A stretch of DNA of 64,000 bases from Dillenia suffruticosa. Taxonomy: Eukaryota > Streptophyta > Magnoliopsida > Dilleniales > Dilleniaceae. The notes beneath the pieces are model-generated. The model saw only the letters and a program-made list of their open reading frames with translations, did no database searches and was not told the DNA's origin. Shown here piece after piece: positions 1-12,607 of this stretch. Made by a program: the position numbers and the translations under genes. The stretch spans positions 21,527,701 through 21,591,700 of the forward strand of contig JAVTVX010000004.1 in assembly GCA_033439265.1 (NCBI GenBank), written 5' to 3'. Each line of letters opens with the position of its first letter. Within the stretch, counting starts at the first letter, position 1.

Positions 1-1995
1 CAACTGGTAACATAATATTGCAATGTCGAAATTGAGAGATTAAATGAATTTTATAAATTCAAACATATGAAGCAGGGACATAGCCACAGACACAAGACAC
101 AGAACATGACCCGTCTGCACAATGCCAAATATTATAATACATGACTGGACTTCAAGATCTAGAGTTATATATATATTGTGTGCCCGTGCGCAAGTATAAA
201 CTTCTTATTATTGCAAGACACTTTGCTTATGCCTTCATTTTATACACATTGTAGCTTTATTTCAAGTTTTATGAAGTTTTCTATTTCCAACTTTGCACAT
301 ACATGAAAAATTGTACCTTTAACGTGAAATTTAAGTGTCAAGTATTGTATAAGGGTCTAGTATAACGCAAAATATTAATAAATGTGAACATGACCAAAAA
401 GTTTGCAACACGTGCCTTCAGTTGTAGAAGTGGTATCCAAAAATGTGTTGGACATGGAAGTGTTCGTGCAACATAAATCTCAAAAGCTGTTAACCACAGA
501 CAAAAGTTGTGTTTGGCAACCTCATGGGAAAGGAAGGTAAAGGATAGGAAAGGGAAGGAAAAGGAAGTAAAATTAAAAATCACATTTGACAACAAAATAT
601 GTGATGGAAAAGGGAGGAAAAGGGAAGTAAAACAACAAATCACGTTTAGTTAGGCGAGGAAAAGGGAGGGAATATAATCAAAAAGTGCATAAATTTACTC
701 TTTTATCCTTTTTGCTTTTGTTAGATTTTTAAAATAAATGGTATAAAAGTAAATTTAGCATTTATAATTTTAAAAGGAGATCCCTCCCCTGCAAAACCCA
801 CAGTTTGGTGGGATTGAAAAATTGGGTTTGAAGGGTTTCATAGAAACCCTCCAAAATTTTTCCCTCCAATTAATTGCTTTGCCAAACATGGGTAGGTTCT
901 TTAAAAAGCCTCCCTTTCCCACCAAAACCCTCCATCCAAACGGACTGTAAGAGAGAGGACCTTTCTGTGTAGAACCGGAATGAATATTTTACTAGTTGCA
1001 AATCATCATCCACAAATATTACAAGTGAATGAAGAGGGGGTTTTCTGTAGCAGAGGTTTGCTTCTCTTATTTATTTATTTATTTATTTATTTTGAAAAAT
1101 GAAGCAGACAGAGAGAGATCAACTTATGGTGGATACCAGCAATCTAGTTAAGTTTGTTGAAGTCCAACAACCAGATATTCTCTCCCACTTCATTTCTGTG
1201 ATTCTTTGGCCTTTTCAGTATCTGAGAGCAGATACCACAGCCTCTTCTGTTCCCTTTTCTCCTGATATGCAAATTTTGGAGAACATAAATAAGCCTCAGT
1301 TTGTGTTTTTTTTAAGAGGGGAGATATAAGAAGCATGGGCATTTATTTCTTGGCTAAACCTATCTTCACTATCTCATTTATTACAAGTTTAATTTTCACT
1401 TGCAACTTATGTTAAATTGCTTAAAAAATTTTAACTTGATAACTGCAGATTTAAAAATTAAAAATAAAACAAAATAAAAAATTATGCCTTTATTTAAACA
1501 GTATCTGCAACTATTTTTGCGAATACACATATGGTGCCATGGTTCTATCTTCATGTCACTAGCATGATTTTATCTTAATGGCATCAAGTGGTTTGTAACA
1601 GGTTCACGCCAAGGCACACCTGAATGCGTGCATCAAAAGCGCTTTTATGTCAAGAGAAGAAAGACTTTCTAATATTAGCATCTCCTTGATTAAAAAATCA
1701 AGAATTCAGCTAGAACTTATTTTTCTTATACTTCTGATCTTCATTTTATTAGTATTACTAACCCTCGAAAATATATGCACAGGATAGAGTGCAACTAAAA
1801 GATTATTTTTGACACTAAGTGCACTTGAATTATCACAAATGCAAAACAAATTATTCTCTTTTCATTTTCCTCATCCAATTAATAAGACAAGCATTTGAAA
1901 ATTGGCAAAAAAAAAAAAAAAATTAAAGCAACAGATGCAGACACAAGAAGTAAAATCAAAGAAGAAGATCTGACATCCAAATATCAAAATCATAC
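1..1995. other. Large intron or flank of NAA15, no exon found
   Basis: On the minus strand this stretch follows the last visible NAA15 exon, which ends with a good donor (GTATGA) at 1995. I searched it for the next NAA15 segment, expected to encode an EAYEGT-like and then a CEHGEMLLYK-like stretch, and found none. It is therefore probably a long intron whose next exon lies left of the window, although a truncated gene cannot be excluded. It holds a repeat at 510-941, a (TTTA)n run near 1070-1092 and a poly(A) run near 1906-1923. The short reading frames here look random. Confidence 0.5.
510..941. repeat. Non-autonomous repeat with imperfect inverted ends
   Basis: The left end reads GTTTGGCAACC then TGGGAAAGGAAGG. 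The reverse complement of the right end reads GTTTGGATGGAGGG then TGGGAAAGGGAGG. The two ends are thus inverted and similar, and enclose purine-rich (left) and pyrimidine-rich (right) arms with an AT-rich middle. This is the look of a MITE or foldback element in an intron. No target-site duplication was obvious, and the family was not identified. Confidence 0.4.
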
Positions 1996-4900
1996 TTTGA
2001 GTTCAAGTGATGGGCAACAGCAAAACCAATCCAGTTCATACGATGATTTGGCTTCAAAGTTAGAAGTTGTTGTCTTGTCTCAACAAATCCAGTCAAGTCT
2101 CGCATCTGTGCCTGTATTGTCAGTCCAAAAGAAACTATTAGATGAAAGGCCTGTGCCATGTAGTCTGGAAAACGACCATTACTTGCAAATCACACAGACA
2201 GAGGATACAAAGTCAGTAAAACACAAAAGTAGCATTTGACTCAGGTAAATTAAATTCTTAAAAGACCAATCCAAGAGGTGCAAGACATCTTAATGAACTT
2301 CTAGGAGAATATTATTTTTGTAAAGCTTCTGGGAGAAAAAGGGATGTATGGAAGTATTATCATAATGGACTTCCATACCTCAGCAATGTCAACACCAAGT
2401 AGTCTAGCATGAAGGAGGTACCAGACATGACCACCCTAACATTTTTTCAGTGTTTTTAAGACCATAAGCAAACCAGCATCATCAAAAGTGGCAAAAGACT
2501 TTGATAAGAACCAAAAAGCTACCATCCTTAACAAAAAATCAGCACAAAAATACCAAAAGCTTTGTTAGGCCCGGAAGAAATTCTCTTGCTCCTTCCTTTC
2601 TACACCAATCAAAAAATGGAGAGAGCGCTAAGGCGAACAAGCTTTTCCCTTGTCTATTCATCTCACACACCCACCAGCACAAAGTCCATACATTTTGTCA
2701 ATGATCAGAAAAGAGATCATAAAGCAGTAAATGAAAACGGCATCCTAAAGATTGGAAAAAATATGTATGAACAAAACAACGTGATCATAAGAAAAGGAAA
2801 AAAAAATCTCCATGCTTTTATCGTCCTCCTTTAACCAATGAATGCAAGACTTTTAATGCCACAAGGATTCCTCAAGGTTTACGCCATGAGAAATCTCCTT
2901 TTTCACGTCCATTCTTCTCTTTACCTCCTTGGCACCACTCCTGCCATCCCTCTTCAAAATATCAATCTGACTAATTTCCATTAGATCTCAATTGTGATTC
3001 TGTCTTGTATTCACACAGGCAGGAAAAAGTTGTTGCATGCTCATTTTTTTTTTTTTAAGGACAAATTTCCAGGTCTGTATCACCACACAAGCCTACACAG
3101 GCAACCATAGGACTAGCAATTTCAAATTAGAAAGTACAAAACAAAATATCCAGACTAACAACAAATATCAATAATTTTAGGAAAAAAAAGCTTCAAAAGC
3201 TTTTCTACAAATTACAGCTATTGTCAACAACTTGTCTTCAAAAAAAGAAAAACATGCAAATAACATATACATACTTGTAAAAGTGACAAATCACGAAGTA
3301 TTTCAATGTTTTCTGGATCAATCCTCAAGGCATTTCGGTAGCACTTAATTGCCTCTCTGTATTCTCTATCTGATCGGTACAGAAGACCATAAACATGCCA
3401 GCAAACATGACTTTTCAAGTCATTCTGTATTAAGACAAAATATGTAAGCTACCTTTGCAATATCAAGCAGAATTCATATATCTTTTAAATTGGAAAGGAT
3501 AACAATACCCTCAGCCCTAGCCGAACAAGTTCATATGCTTCTGACTTACGATCCAAGCAATTTAAAGTCAAGCCCTTCATTGACAATGTTTCTAATAGAT
3601 GGAAAGAGAACAAAGGCCAAGAAAAGTCACAAATCAAGGTAAAATTTATAATGATGAAGATAATTATACATTTATTTTTCAACAGAAACAACTACAAGTA
3701 AAATAAGGTTTCCCCTTGTTAAATAATTCATAAATTCAGTTAGAAAAAGAATATATCTACGTCTAAGATTTCAAGCAGCATGATAGCACAAGGTTCATGG
3801 TGGTGATAATAAGAATGAGAACTCCCACAATAAAAATCAAAAACCAGTTCTCCATGAACTGTGATAGCCATTAGCCAAAAGTACTAACTTATCAGCTAAT
3901 TTCCTTCAAAAGAAAAGGAGTAATTATACCAATGAAAGATGATCAAAGAGAGCAGGAACATTGGGAGCCATAGCACTGGCATGCTACGGCAGAGCGGACG
4001 ATTAGAATTGCAATGTTTTCAGAAGATAGCACTGAACGTGCTACCAGCTTATGGTTTGTTACACACTTGGGCTTTCAATCTTGTTAGGGCACTTTTCATA
4101 ATATACTACAGACAAAGGAAAAACTTTTGTGACATTTTGTATTTTCAGTTTCACCTCCATGATCTGGAAACTTTTTCAATATGGAATCTGCTGCCCTAAG
4201 TCCCTTCTTGTACTGCTTGGTTTCATAGGATTTCTGCAAAAAATTAAGGTGGAAGTCAAATTCTCAAATTGAATAGATTATCAAGAACAATAGGAGGCAT
4301 CATTATTCAAAATATTTGCTAGTGATTCCTACTAAACACAAAAAGTGAAATCCAGCTATTTTTCTTAATGCTACAACAGGTATTAGAGCAAGTATACCCA
4401 CCAAAAAAAGAGAATCTAGAACATGAAACTTTTCTTAATTGTGCAGTTAAATAAAATTCACATATTTAAACTGCAAACCCATCCCCCCCCCAAAAAATAA
4501 ATAAATAAAAGCTTTTTTGAACTGCAAGCAACTGCCCTCCACTTTAACTTTTTCACACAGATGTCCTCCTATGATTTGTTACTCCAATAGAAAATCGTAG
4601 ACTTCCTGAATTATCTCCCTTCCTTTATTTAATATCTTTATTTTTTGTCTTAATCTTGTTCTGGTGGTGTTTGGGTATTTGGTGGTACCATTGCTCGAAC
4701 ATGGTCCAAAGGCTTTGAGCATTCAATATTGCCTTCCCTTGGACCATAGTTAGCAGCTGAGCTTCGGTAATACCTTAACAAATATGATCAAAAATTCAAT
4801 GGTTCTTATCGTATTTTAGTTATAAAAATAAATAAATAAATAAATGAAGTTCTAGTTAACATTATTTCCATCATAAATATGATAAATGTGGTACTAAAGG

Positions 4901-6125
4901 TACCACACAAACATTGTGCAGCAAAAGCCATTAAAAAAATTTGCTAAAAAGGAACCAAAGTTGTTCCTTCAAGCCACCAAAAGAAAAGTAAAAACCACCT
5001 TAAAAAAAGAGCAAAAAATTTATCTAATTACTTAAACAAGTCCTGGAACTGTTTCTTCTGCTGCCATTCAATGCACCAATACATGGAAGTCGCACATTGT
5101 GGGGTTCATACACAGCACTTTTAACAGTATATCCCTCTATATGTGTTATTTCAATCTTAAAACAGCCCTAATCAATAATGGTAAAAAAATGAATTTGACT
5201 GAGCTCTATGAATCATCAACTCTTAATTCTCAATGGAATTTAGGCTCGGCAGTAATTCCTACCTTCAAAGATACATTATTTTCTTTCTTCATGTTCCTGT
5301 ACAAACTTCTATTACATATGTTCGTCTTTTGACCTACTTCCCTAGGCCATTGTTGATTTTAAGGCCATCATAAATCCATCAAATTTCACAAATCCATCCT
5401 TAGATGGTTTTAGATTATCTTTTAAGGATCTGGGCCATCATCTAACTTAATTGCAGAAGACTCCACCAATAATTTTTTGTAAAGCAGGCCCGTTGCACTT
5501 CATTCACTCTCTATCCTGGCCCACAACAAAGTCCATTTTTTTTTCTGTACCTATATACTGGTTTTCGGTCCAATGACAGAAGAAAGAAGGGGGAGCTAAA
5601 GAATGATTTCTACTTCATTTATAAACTCAATCAGCCGAAGTTACCAAAGCCAATACATATAAAAACCAAGATCAAATTCAATGTTGATAAATGTCTTCTT
5701 ATGATCCTCTGACTTAGTTTCAAGTCCTCAGTCCTGGTACAAAGGATGCGATAATAATAAATAATTGACTCCAGCATTTAGAAACTTAATCACACCCAAC
5801 CCCATAATACAATTACAAAGCCAAAACGAATAAAAACCAATACGGAAACAGTCAGTTGATTAATTTGGGCACTAGAAAGCTCTATTAAAACTCACTAATT
5901 AATTACTCAAACTAATCATTTCACGCAGAGCTTTTAACAAAAACATTGAACAACTGAAGCAAAGTTAGGGTTTTTCAACAAAAAAGTAAGCGGGTACTAA
6001 AAGCGCATCAATTGAATAATCGAAACAAAACCCTAAGTAAATAGAGGAGGGATCAAAGAATCAGAGGTGCTTACCACAATCACTTTGAAGAGATTGGCCT
6101 CTTTGGGAGGCAGTGACGCGCCCAT
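1996..6125 (-). CDS. NAA15: NatA auxiliary subunit NAA15, 5' part
   Basis: NAA15 is the TPR-repeat scaffold of the NatA complex; it anchors the catalytic subunit NAA10 at the ribosome for co-translational N-terminal acetylation. Five coding exons are visible on the minus strand: 6125-6075, 4233-4155, 3591-3509, 3424-3275 and 2111-1996. All have GT/AG borders and phases that join cleanly (51+79+83+150+116 nt, about 159 codons of a protein usually near 900). The start ATG at 6125 gives [17 protein letters not shown], the typical plant N-terminus. Family landmarks follow: [42 protein letters not shown] (a TPR), [15 protein letters not shown] and [12 protein letters not shown]. The reading frame has no lesions. 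The rest lies beyond position 1. A Mutator-like element sits only 371 bp upstream of the start. The family assignment is very secure. Confidence 0.93.
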
Positions 6126-6496
6126 TGCTTCACCACTTCTAGAGAGAGAGAGAGAGGTGAGGTTTTAGTTTCAAGGGCAGAGAGAGAGAGAGAGAGGTGG
6201 GATGTTGGCGTTTATCTGCTGCAACCCTACGACTGCAAAGAAAAACCAAAACCCCAAAAGTACAAGCAAGGCACCCAACACAAAAACTAAGGGGAAGATG
6301 GTCCGCTTGGGGTTTGAGAAAATCCTCCCCTTGAAAACCTTTTGCAAATTCCCAATAAGCGTGTAATCTGTAATTTCGTTCCAAGAAGGGCTCCGTCGTT
6401 CTGTGAATTTACATACTTGTCCCATCCTTTTTACATATTTCATGTCATCTTTTGCAAATTGCCCCGTCTTTTCTTAAATCTTTACCGGGAGTTGTG
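6126..6496. promoter_or_regulatory. NAA15 5' leader and proximal promoter
   Basis: This is the 371 bp between the NAA15 start codon and the edge of the MULE, so the whole host-derived proximal promoter and leader must fit here. On the gene strand it begins upstream of the ATG with CT-rich runs: (GA)n on the plus strand at 6141-6156 and 6179-6197, a common feature of plant 5' leaders. I see no certain TATA box. Further upstream, regulatory sequence would have to come from the transposon. Confidence 0.4.
6488..6496. repeat. MULE target-site duplication, left copy
   Basis: GGAGTTGTG is repeated exactly at 12821-12829. Nine bases is the standard Mutator-superfamily duplication length, and the pair fixes both ends of the element. 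Confidence 0.9.
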
Positions 6497-6730
6497 GAAT
6501 TTTGTACGGAAATGACTCTAATAATATAAAAAAATTTTAAAACAATACCGTTTAAAAACTATTTACAAAACTAACCCACCTATATCGTGATTTGAAGTCA
6601 CGACATACGACATGCACTGTTCATGCATGTCGTGACTTCAACTCACGACTATGTTTAAAACGCTGTATGTCGTGACTTGAAATCACGACATGACCTATGT
6701 CGTAACTTCAAGTCACGACATGCTCGAACA
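6497..6730 (+). repeat. Left terminal inverted repeat with palindrome array
   Basis: About 230 bp. The outer 90 bp match the opposite end in reverse complement. The inner part (about 6585-6725) holds four nearly palindromic units of the form ATGTCGTGACTT/AAGTCACGACAT, at about 6590-6613, 6622-6650, 6666-6690 and 6697-6722. A pyrimidine-rich run (about 6740-6800) follows. Confidence 0.85.
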
Positions 6731-7450
6731 AAAAACCCCCGATCCCTTCTTCTTTTCTCCCTTCTTCTTTTCTCCCTTCTCTTTTTTCTTTCTTTCTTCC
6801 CCATTCTGCTTCTCCCTGCTTCCGCCGCAGACGAAACCCTTCTCCGCATCTGCGCGCACGAACTGCAACAGCCAAGGACATCTGCAACCTGGGAGAAATT
6901 AGTGAACCGCGATCCACTACTTTTGAAAGTTCCACACGCGAAATTTGACGAAAGTAAAATGTTGTTTGTGTTTCTTGAAATTTGAAATTTTATATGTTTA
7001 AATTGATTAAATTTTGATGTACATTATTCAATTGATATATTATTTGTTGATTTAACTATATTTTGGAAAGATATAATTAGATATTAATGTTTTAGGGTTT
7101 AGATTTTTGTTAGAAATAAATGACAAATTAGGGATTAGGGTTTTTTTAATTTGGGATAAAATTATGTTTTAGGGTTTTTTTAATAAATGTATTAAAAGAA
7201 AAATTAGTTAGATTTAATAATTGTAGTTAAATAAAATTAGAATGTTTTTTGATAAATTTTGTTTATTGTTTGTTATTTTGTTGTAAATTTAATTAAATAA
7301 AAATTATATTAAATTTATTACTTATAGTTAAATTTATTATTTATATTTAAATTTTGTTTATTGTACGGTTCATAGAAAAGATACTTGTATTTTCTGAAAA
7401 TGTTTTTTTGAAATGTATATTAATAAAATGTTTTTTGATTTTAAGTAGAA
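6731..7450. other. MULE leader, no coding signal
   Basis: This is the interval between the left terminal repeat and the transposase start. It contains a CT-rich block (about 6740-6830) and then very AT-rich DNA with several TAGGGTTT-like runs (7094-7170). The short reading frames in both orientations over the CT-rich block are products of base composition. It may hold the transposase promoter, but no specific element can be defended. Confidence 0.45.
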
Positions 7451-10017
7451 ATGGCGGACATGGTGAGATTGTTATTGTACACAAAATGTGAAATTGTGAA
7501 GGGTGAAAATAGGGTGGGCTATGACCGTGAACCTTCGAAATTGATTCGGGTGAAAAAAGATGTATCTTTTAATGAGTTGGTAACCATAGTCTGTAAGGGA
7601 CTTGGAATCAATTCGACAAGACAACATGTAAAGATATTTCATCGTTGTCCTATGTCACATATGCAAGGGGGAATGTAAGGTACGTATTGATACCGATAAA
7701 TGATGATGATGACGTTCTGAACTTGATGGAGTTTGCGGTGGCTATGGAAATGGGTACAAGTCATGAGTTGTATATAAAGACATACAATGGTTGGACATTT
7801 GTCCCTGTACAACAAGATTGCGATTATGAAGAAGAATATCCACATATCGAATCTCGAGTAGATGTTGCAATAGTAGACATGGATAATGATGTGGATGAAG
7901 AAGAATTGGCTAAAGAGGAGGCGGAACAAGATACGGAATAAGAGGATGATGATGAAGAAGATGGTAGAGAAGCTGGTCGTACTAGTGGTCGTAGTTGTGG
8001 AAACCAGACGATGTTTGGGTCATCTTCACAGCCTTTACCCATTCATGGTAGTAGGAGATATCTTTATAACGGAGTTGATGAATCAATTCCTTTCATGCGA
8101 ACTGCACCGAGAGGAGATGGTTATGTCACTTTAGAGGAAGATTGTCGATCGACATTCGATAGTGGAAGTTTTAATAATGAAGTGAAGAAAGGTATGAAGT
8201 TTGAATTAAAAGATAAACTTATTCATTTTGTAAAAATGCATCATGTGGAGAATCACTATCAATTTCGTGTTGGGAGATCAACCCCTACACTTTGCACAGC
8301 GGTATGTACTCAAAGGGACGAAGGTTGTGGGTGGAGGTTGCGTGCACGTAAAATAAGACTACTTGATACCTTTGTGATAACTATTGTCGAAGGACCGCAT
8401 ACATGTGTCAATGCTGGGTTGACGCAGGATCATAGGCAGTTGGATTCAAATATGATGGCCCGACAGTTTGTTAACTATGTAAGGGAAGACCTAAGTATCA
8501 AAGTCTCTTTCCTACGAACCGTTATGACGAAGAGAACCACGTATGTTGTTTCCCGAAGACGAGTTTGGGCCGCAAAAAGAAGGGCGATTAAGATGGTATA
8601 CGGGAATTGGGATGAATCATACAATGAGCTGCCTAGAGTTTTGGATGCAATTATGCAAAAGAATCCAGAATCACAAGTGTCATGGAAGTTCGGTCCGGCC
8701 CGAGCAAATGGTGAAATGGTGTTTGAAGTTGTATTTTGGGCTTTTGGTCCTAGTATCATGGCATTTAGAAGTTGTCGGCCATTAATAAGTATAGATGGGA
8801 TTCACTTGTATGGGAAATCAAGCACAAGTTGTTGATTGCATGCAGTATGGACGGTGCGAATCACATAGTGCCGTTGGTATTCGGATTTGTGGATGTAGAG
8901 TTACTAGCGTCGTGGTCATGGTTTTTAATGTGCGTGCGAGACTATGTTGTGTTAGATAGGGAGGGACCAATATGCTTGATTTCAGATCGACATGAAGGGA
9001 TAAGAGCTACTGTTGCTCGTCCAGAGTTTGGATGATCGCCTCCGCATGCCGTTTGGCGTTTTTGCATGAGGCATGTCGCTAGTAACTTTAACAAATATCA
9101 TAAAAGTCAAGCTTGTAAGAGAGTCACCGTAATTGCTGCATTACAACCACAACGCAAGAAATTTGATCTATATATGGCAAGAATGAAAGAGATAAAAAAT
9201 GATGCCCCCGATTATTTCGCGAACATTGGACCAGAACAGTGGACTCTTTATCACGATAGTGGGTTTCGTTATAGCCACATGACGACCAATATTAGTGAAA
9301 GTTATAATATCGTGTTAAAAGGTGCAAGGAATCTCCCCGTTTCTGCTTTGGTACTAAAGACATTTTATAATACGGTTAACTATTTTGAAAGTAGAATCGC
9401 TGAGGCGAAAGCGGGGATTGCAAGAGGAGAGCAGTATACGAAGTATGCAAATGCCATGTTAGGAAAGTGGATAAACACCGCTAACCTTCATACAGTTGTC
9501 TCTTTTAGTAGGGAGAATGGGATTTTCCAGATAAAAACAGGTCATAGACAAACACGTTATGGCCACAAGGGAGGAAATAAACAGATCGTCGACGTCAATA
9601 ATAAACATTGCACATGTGGGAAATGGCAAACGTATAGAATACCTTGCTCGCATGCAATCGCTACAATATCACGGACCATGATGGATGTTCATATGATTGT
9701 CAGAAAATGGTATACGTGGCAACATCAACTTAAAGTGTACGAATTATATTTTTCACCGATAGGAGATAGATCTGGATGGACAATCGGATCGTACCCAACT
9801 ATCATTCCGGACGTATCACTAAGACGTGAGAAAGGGGAGACCAAAGTCATCTCGATATCATAATGAGATGGATATCCGAGAATCATCTTCGCGGGTATCA
9901 TGCGGCAGTTGTAGTGTCGAGGGTCATAATCGGAGAAGATGCACGACACAAATGAAATGTGGTATTTGTGGGAGACAAGGTCACAACCGAAGAAATTGTC
10001 CAACCATATCACGTTGA
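7451..10017 (+). pseudogene. Broken MuDR/MULE transposase
   Basis: The reading starts at MADMVRLLLYTKCEIV (7451) and can be followed to a stop at 10017 only by changing frame. There are frameshifts near 7640-7680, 8810-8830 and 9830-9860, and in-frame stops at 7939-7941 and 9033-9035; the latter replaces an expected Trp (TGG to TGA). In order one sees the MULE N-terminal domain, a zinc-binding DNA-binding region (CTQRDEGCGWRLRARKI ... PHTC, about 8305-8410), and the DDE catalytic core with DGIHLYGK (about 8795), LISDRHEGI (about 8980) and NISESYN (about 9290). A SWIM zinc finger follows (CTCGKWQTYRIPCSH, about 9610-9652), then two CCHC zinc knuckles at the end (CGSCSVEGHNRRRC and CGICGRQGHNRRNC). 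It encodes no functional enzyme as read. Confidence 0.92.
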
Positions 10018-10247
10018 AAATTATGTATTTCTTATTACAACGGACATAATGTATTTGTTTTTCGTATATTTGACTTTTGGTATGTTCAGTTATAATGTGT
10101 TATGACATTCATGTCTGTTAAATGTGTATTTTTATTTATTTTAATGATTACTTGTAATCTAAATTAATTGAGCATTGAAATGTAATTTATTTTTTGCATT
10201 ACGTTTTTGTAATCTAATGTGTTATTTTTTCTTTCTTTATTTTACAT

Positions 10248-12217
10248 ATGGATCCAGGCCCTTCTGATCCGAGTGTGCTCCGATTACAGCGGCGACACCG
10301 TTCTTCTTACCTTTGGGAGGGAGTCGGCACGACGGTTACGCTGACTTGCCGTCGACGCGAGGTCGTGTTACGCCGTTGGGACCACCGTCACATCGACGAG
10401 AGAGTCCTTCCTCTTTTGGAGCACTCCGGATTTTTGGGCATTGCTCGACTTCGCTTCATTCAATTCGATTGACATTTTATCACTGCTCTGGTCGAGCGAT
10501 GGAGACCAGAGACGCATACTTTTCACCTTCCCCATGGTGAGATCACTATTACCCTTCAGGATATTGAGGTTTTGTTAGGGTTACCTGTGGATGGCCATCC
10601 CCTCGTTTGTAGGACGACGGGAGTGGCATGGGATGATGTATGTGAGAGACTTTTAGGTGTTAGGCCACCACGGTCTGCCATTAGAGGATACACTTTGAGC
10701 ATGCCGTGGTTGTCTGAGGTTTTTGATAATTTGCCCGCTGGTGTTGATGATATAGCAATTTTACAGTGGACACGGGCTTACATTTTACTTTTGATAGGGG
10801 GTGTCCTGTTTTCTGATAAAACAGGAACTTTTGTACATTTACAGTTTTTATTATTTTTAGAGAATTTAGAGTTGTCAGGTAGATTTAGTTGGGGATCTGC
10901 GTGTTTGGCATATCTATACAGACAGCTTTGTATAGCCGCGCATACATATGCACGTGAGATTGAGGGGGCCCTAGTTTTGTTACAAATTTGGGGGTGGGAG
11001 TGATTTCCGTATATGGCTCTTATTCGACGAGGTTTACACGTAGATGGGAATGGACCACTCGGCTTGCAGTGGCACGCTCAGTTTGATGTCACTATGTTCC
11101 CTACACACGTAGTTTCCGTTTATAGGGAGGCACTCGATAGGCAGACGGTCGATTAGGTCATTTGGGTCCCGTACTCGGATGATGTATTGTCATCCCTCCC
11201 CGCCTACTATCACAGGGAGAGGGATATTTGGCACGCACTGGTCCCTTTGATTTGTTTTAGTCTAGTGGAGTGGTACTTTCCAAATAGGGTGTTACGACAG
11301 TTTGGAGGCTTGCAGTACGTTCCGGGTGCCTGTACACCGAGGATAGACTCCACGATACGAGCACGCGGGGTATTGTAGAGGTTGATTGGTCGGCAGCGCA
11401 TGCAGTGTACATAGATCTTTGGAATCACCTACACGACCATGTAGTTCCGCTAGATACCTCCTTTGGACTTGTGCTCGATTCTGACTATTCGGTCTGATTT
11501 CGTTCCATCTCCCGCAGATTTGTCGGTCGTCGGGGAGCTTCTTTGACTTACGTGGTAAGTTTTCCTCTACTACTTTCTTTTCATTTTCAATCAAAGAATT
11601 TAATTTGTTGTTTTAATTATTTTTCACATTATTGTTTGTAGTGGGACACTTTGCACGAGATACGAGACAATCCTGGTGCCGACGTTCATGGCCTTGCTGA
11701 GTCGGCCATCTCGGTTCTGGCAGATGATATGACACGTCTTTTCAGTGATCGCCCCGAGATAGATGGCGCAAACGTTGGTGATGTAGGCCGAGTACGTGGA
11801 CGACAACGAGGGAGAGGACAGCGTATGAGACCTCGACGCTCGTCCGAACATGCGTCACCGTCACCATCACAGCAAGCCGAGTATGTCGCAGGACCTTCTA
11901 CTACGTTCGGTGAGTCTTCAGATTTCTACACGCCTGTATTTGATGACATCTCTCAGGTTTTCACTCCGGGGGCTCCTCAGAGGGGAGTTCGTCCCGATAG
12001 CATTATGGATGACAGACTGACACAGGGTGTGACAGATGATGCACCACTGGTGTACCATGTATCCCCGCCTGTTTTCTCTGATCCCCACCAGCAGGATGTA
12101 GACTCCTCCCAGATCACACAAATAGATGATATGGGATTAGTATCTCGTGATGACTCTATAGGCAGTACAGTAGCTTTAGGTCTTAGACAGTACACTAGAA
12201 GAAGACGACGACATTGA
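10248..12217 (+). pseudogene. Broken plant mobile domain (PMD) gene in the MULE
   Basis: It starts MDPGPSDPSVLRLQ and shows the PMD core of MAIN/MAIL proteins (DIEVLLGLPVDGHPL, WDDVCERLLGV, FSWGSACLAYLYRQLC, LPAYYHRERDIWHALVPL, VEWYFPNRVLRQFG). Exon 1 runs to about 11552 (donor GTAAGT). A short intron ends with TTGTAG at 11640. Exon 2 encodes DTLHEIRDNPGADVHGL and an Arg-rich, low-complexity tail ending at 12217. Exon 1 is broken by in-frame stops at 10470, 11001, 11154 and about 11492, and by a frameshift near 11365. The stops replace expected Trp, Arg, Gln and Trp codons, all explained by C-to-T change. PMD genes occur both as host genes and as passengers of transposons. Here the position inside the terminal repeats makes it a passenger. 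Confidence 0.88.
11553..11640 (+). other. Intron of the PMD pseudogene
   Basis: It starts GTAAGT and ends TTTGTAG, is AT-rich, and joins a PMD exon encoding SLTYV to one encoding WDTLHEIRDNP. The splice signals are intact although the surrounding coding frame is not. Confidence 0.7.
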
Positions 12218-12377
12218 TTTTTTATTTTTGTAAATTATAACTTCTATTAAATTTAATAAAATTAAATTTATTTCTTTATTCTGTTCATTGTACTTTTTGG
12301 TTTTTGGGATTTGTTGCTGATCAGTTATGATATTTGGACAGTATTGCATATGAAATCTGGTTATGAGGTCCAAAATT

Positions 12378-12593
12378 GGTTGATTTGGCCACTATTGGAG
12401 TTTGTGGTGTTTGTGTTGTATTTTAGTGTTTGTGTTTTGATGTAAATTTAGATAGCAGAATGGTTGATTTGGTAACTATCGGAGTTTGTGGTATTTCTGT
12501 TGCGTTGTAAATTTGGATAGCATAATGGTTGATTTGGCCACTATCGGAGTTTGTGGTGTTTTTAGTTGTGTTGTAAATTTGAACAGCATATAA
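12378..12593. repeat. Three-copy tandem repeat near the MULE right end
   Basis: Three copies begin with GGTTGATTTGG at 12378, 12462 and 12527 and share GGAGTTTGTGGT and TTGTAAATTT. Unit lengths are about 84, 65 and 66 bp. The block lies between the PMD stop codon and the right terminal repeat. Such subterminal repeats are often transposase-binding or transcription-end regions, but the role is not shown here. Confidence 0.75.
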
Positions 12594-12607
12594 TATGAAA
12601 ACTGTTG

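Noticed and set aside
1895..2239. 114-codon plus-strand frame
   Set aside because: It lies antisense to an NAA15 exon and begins in a poly(A) run.
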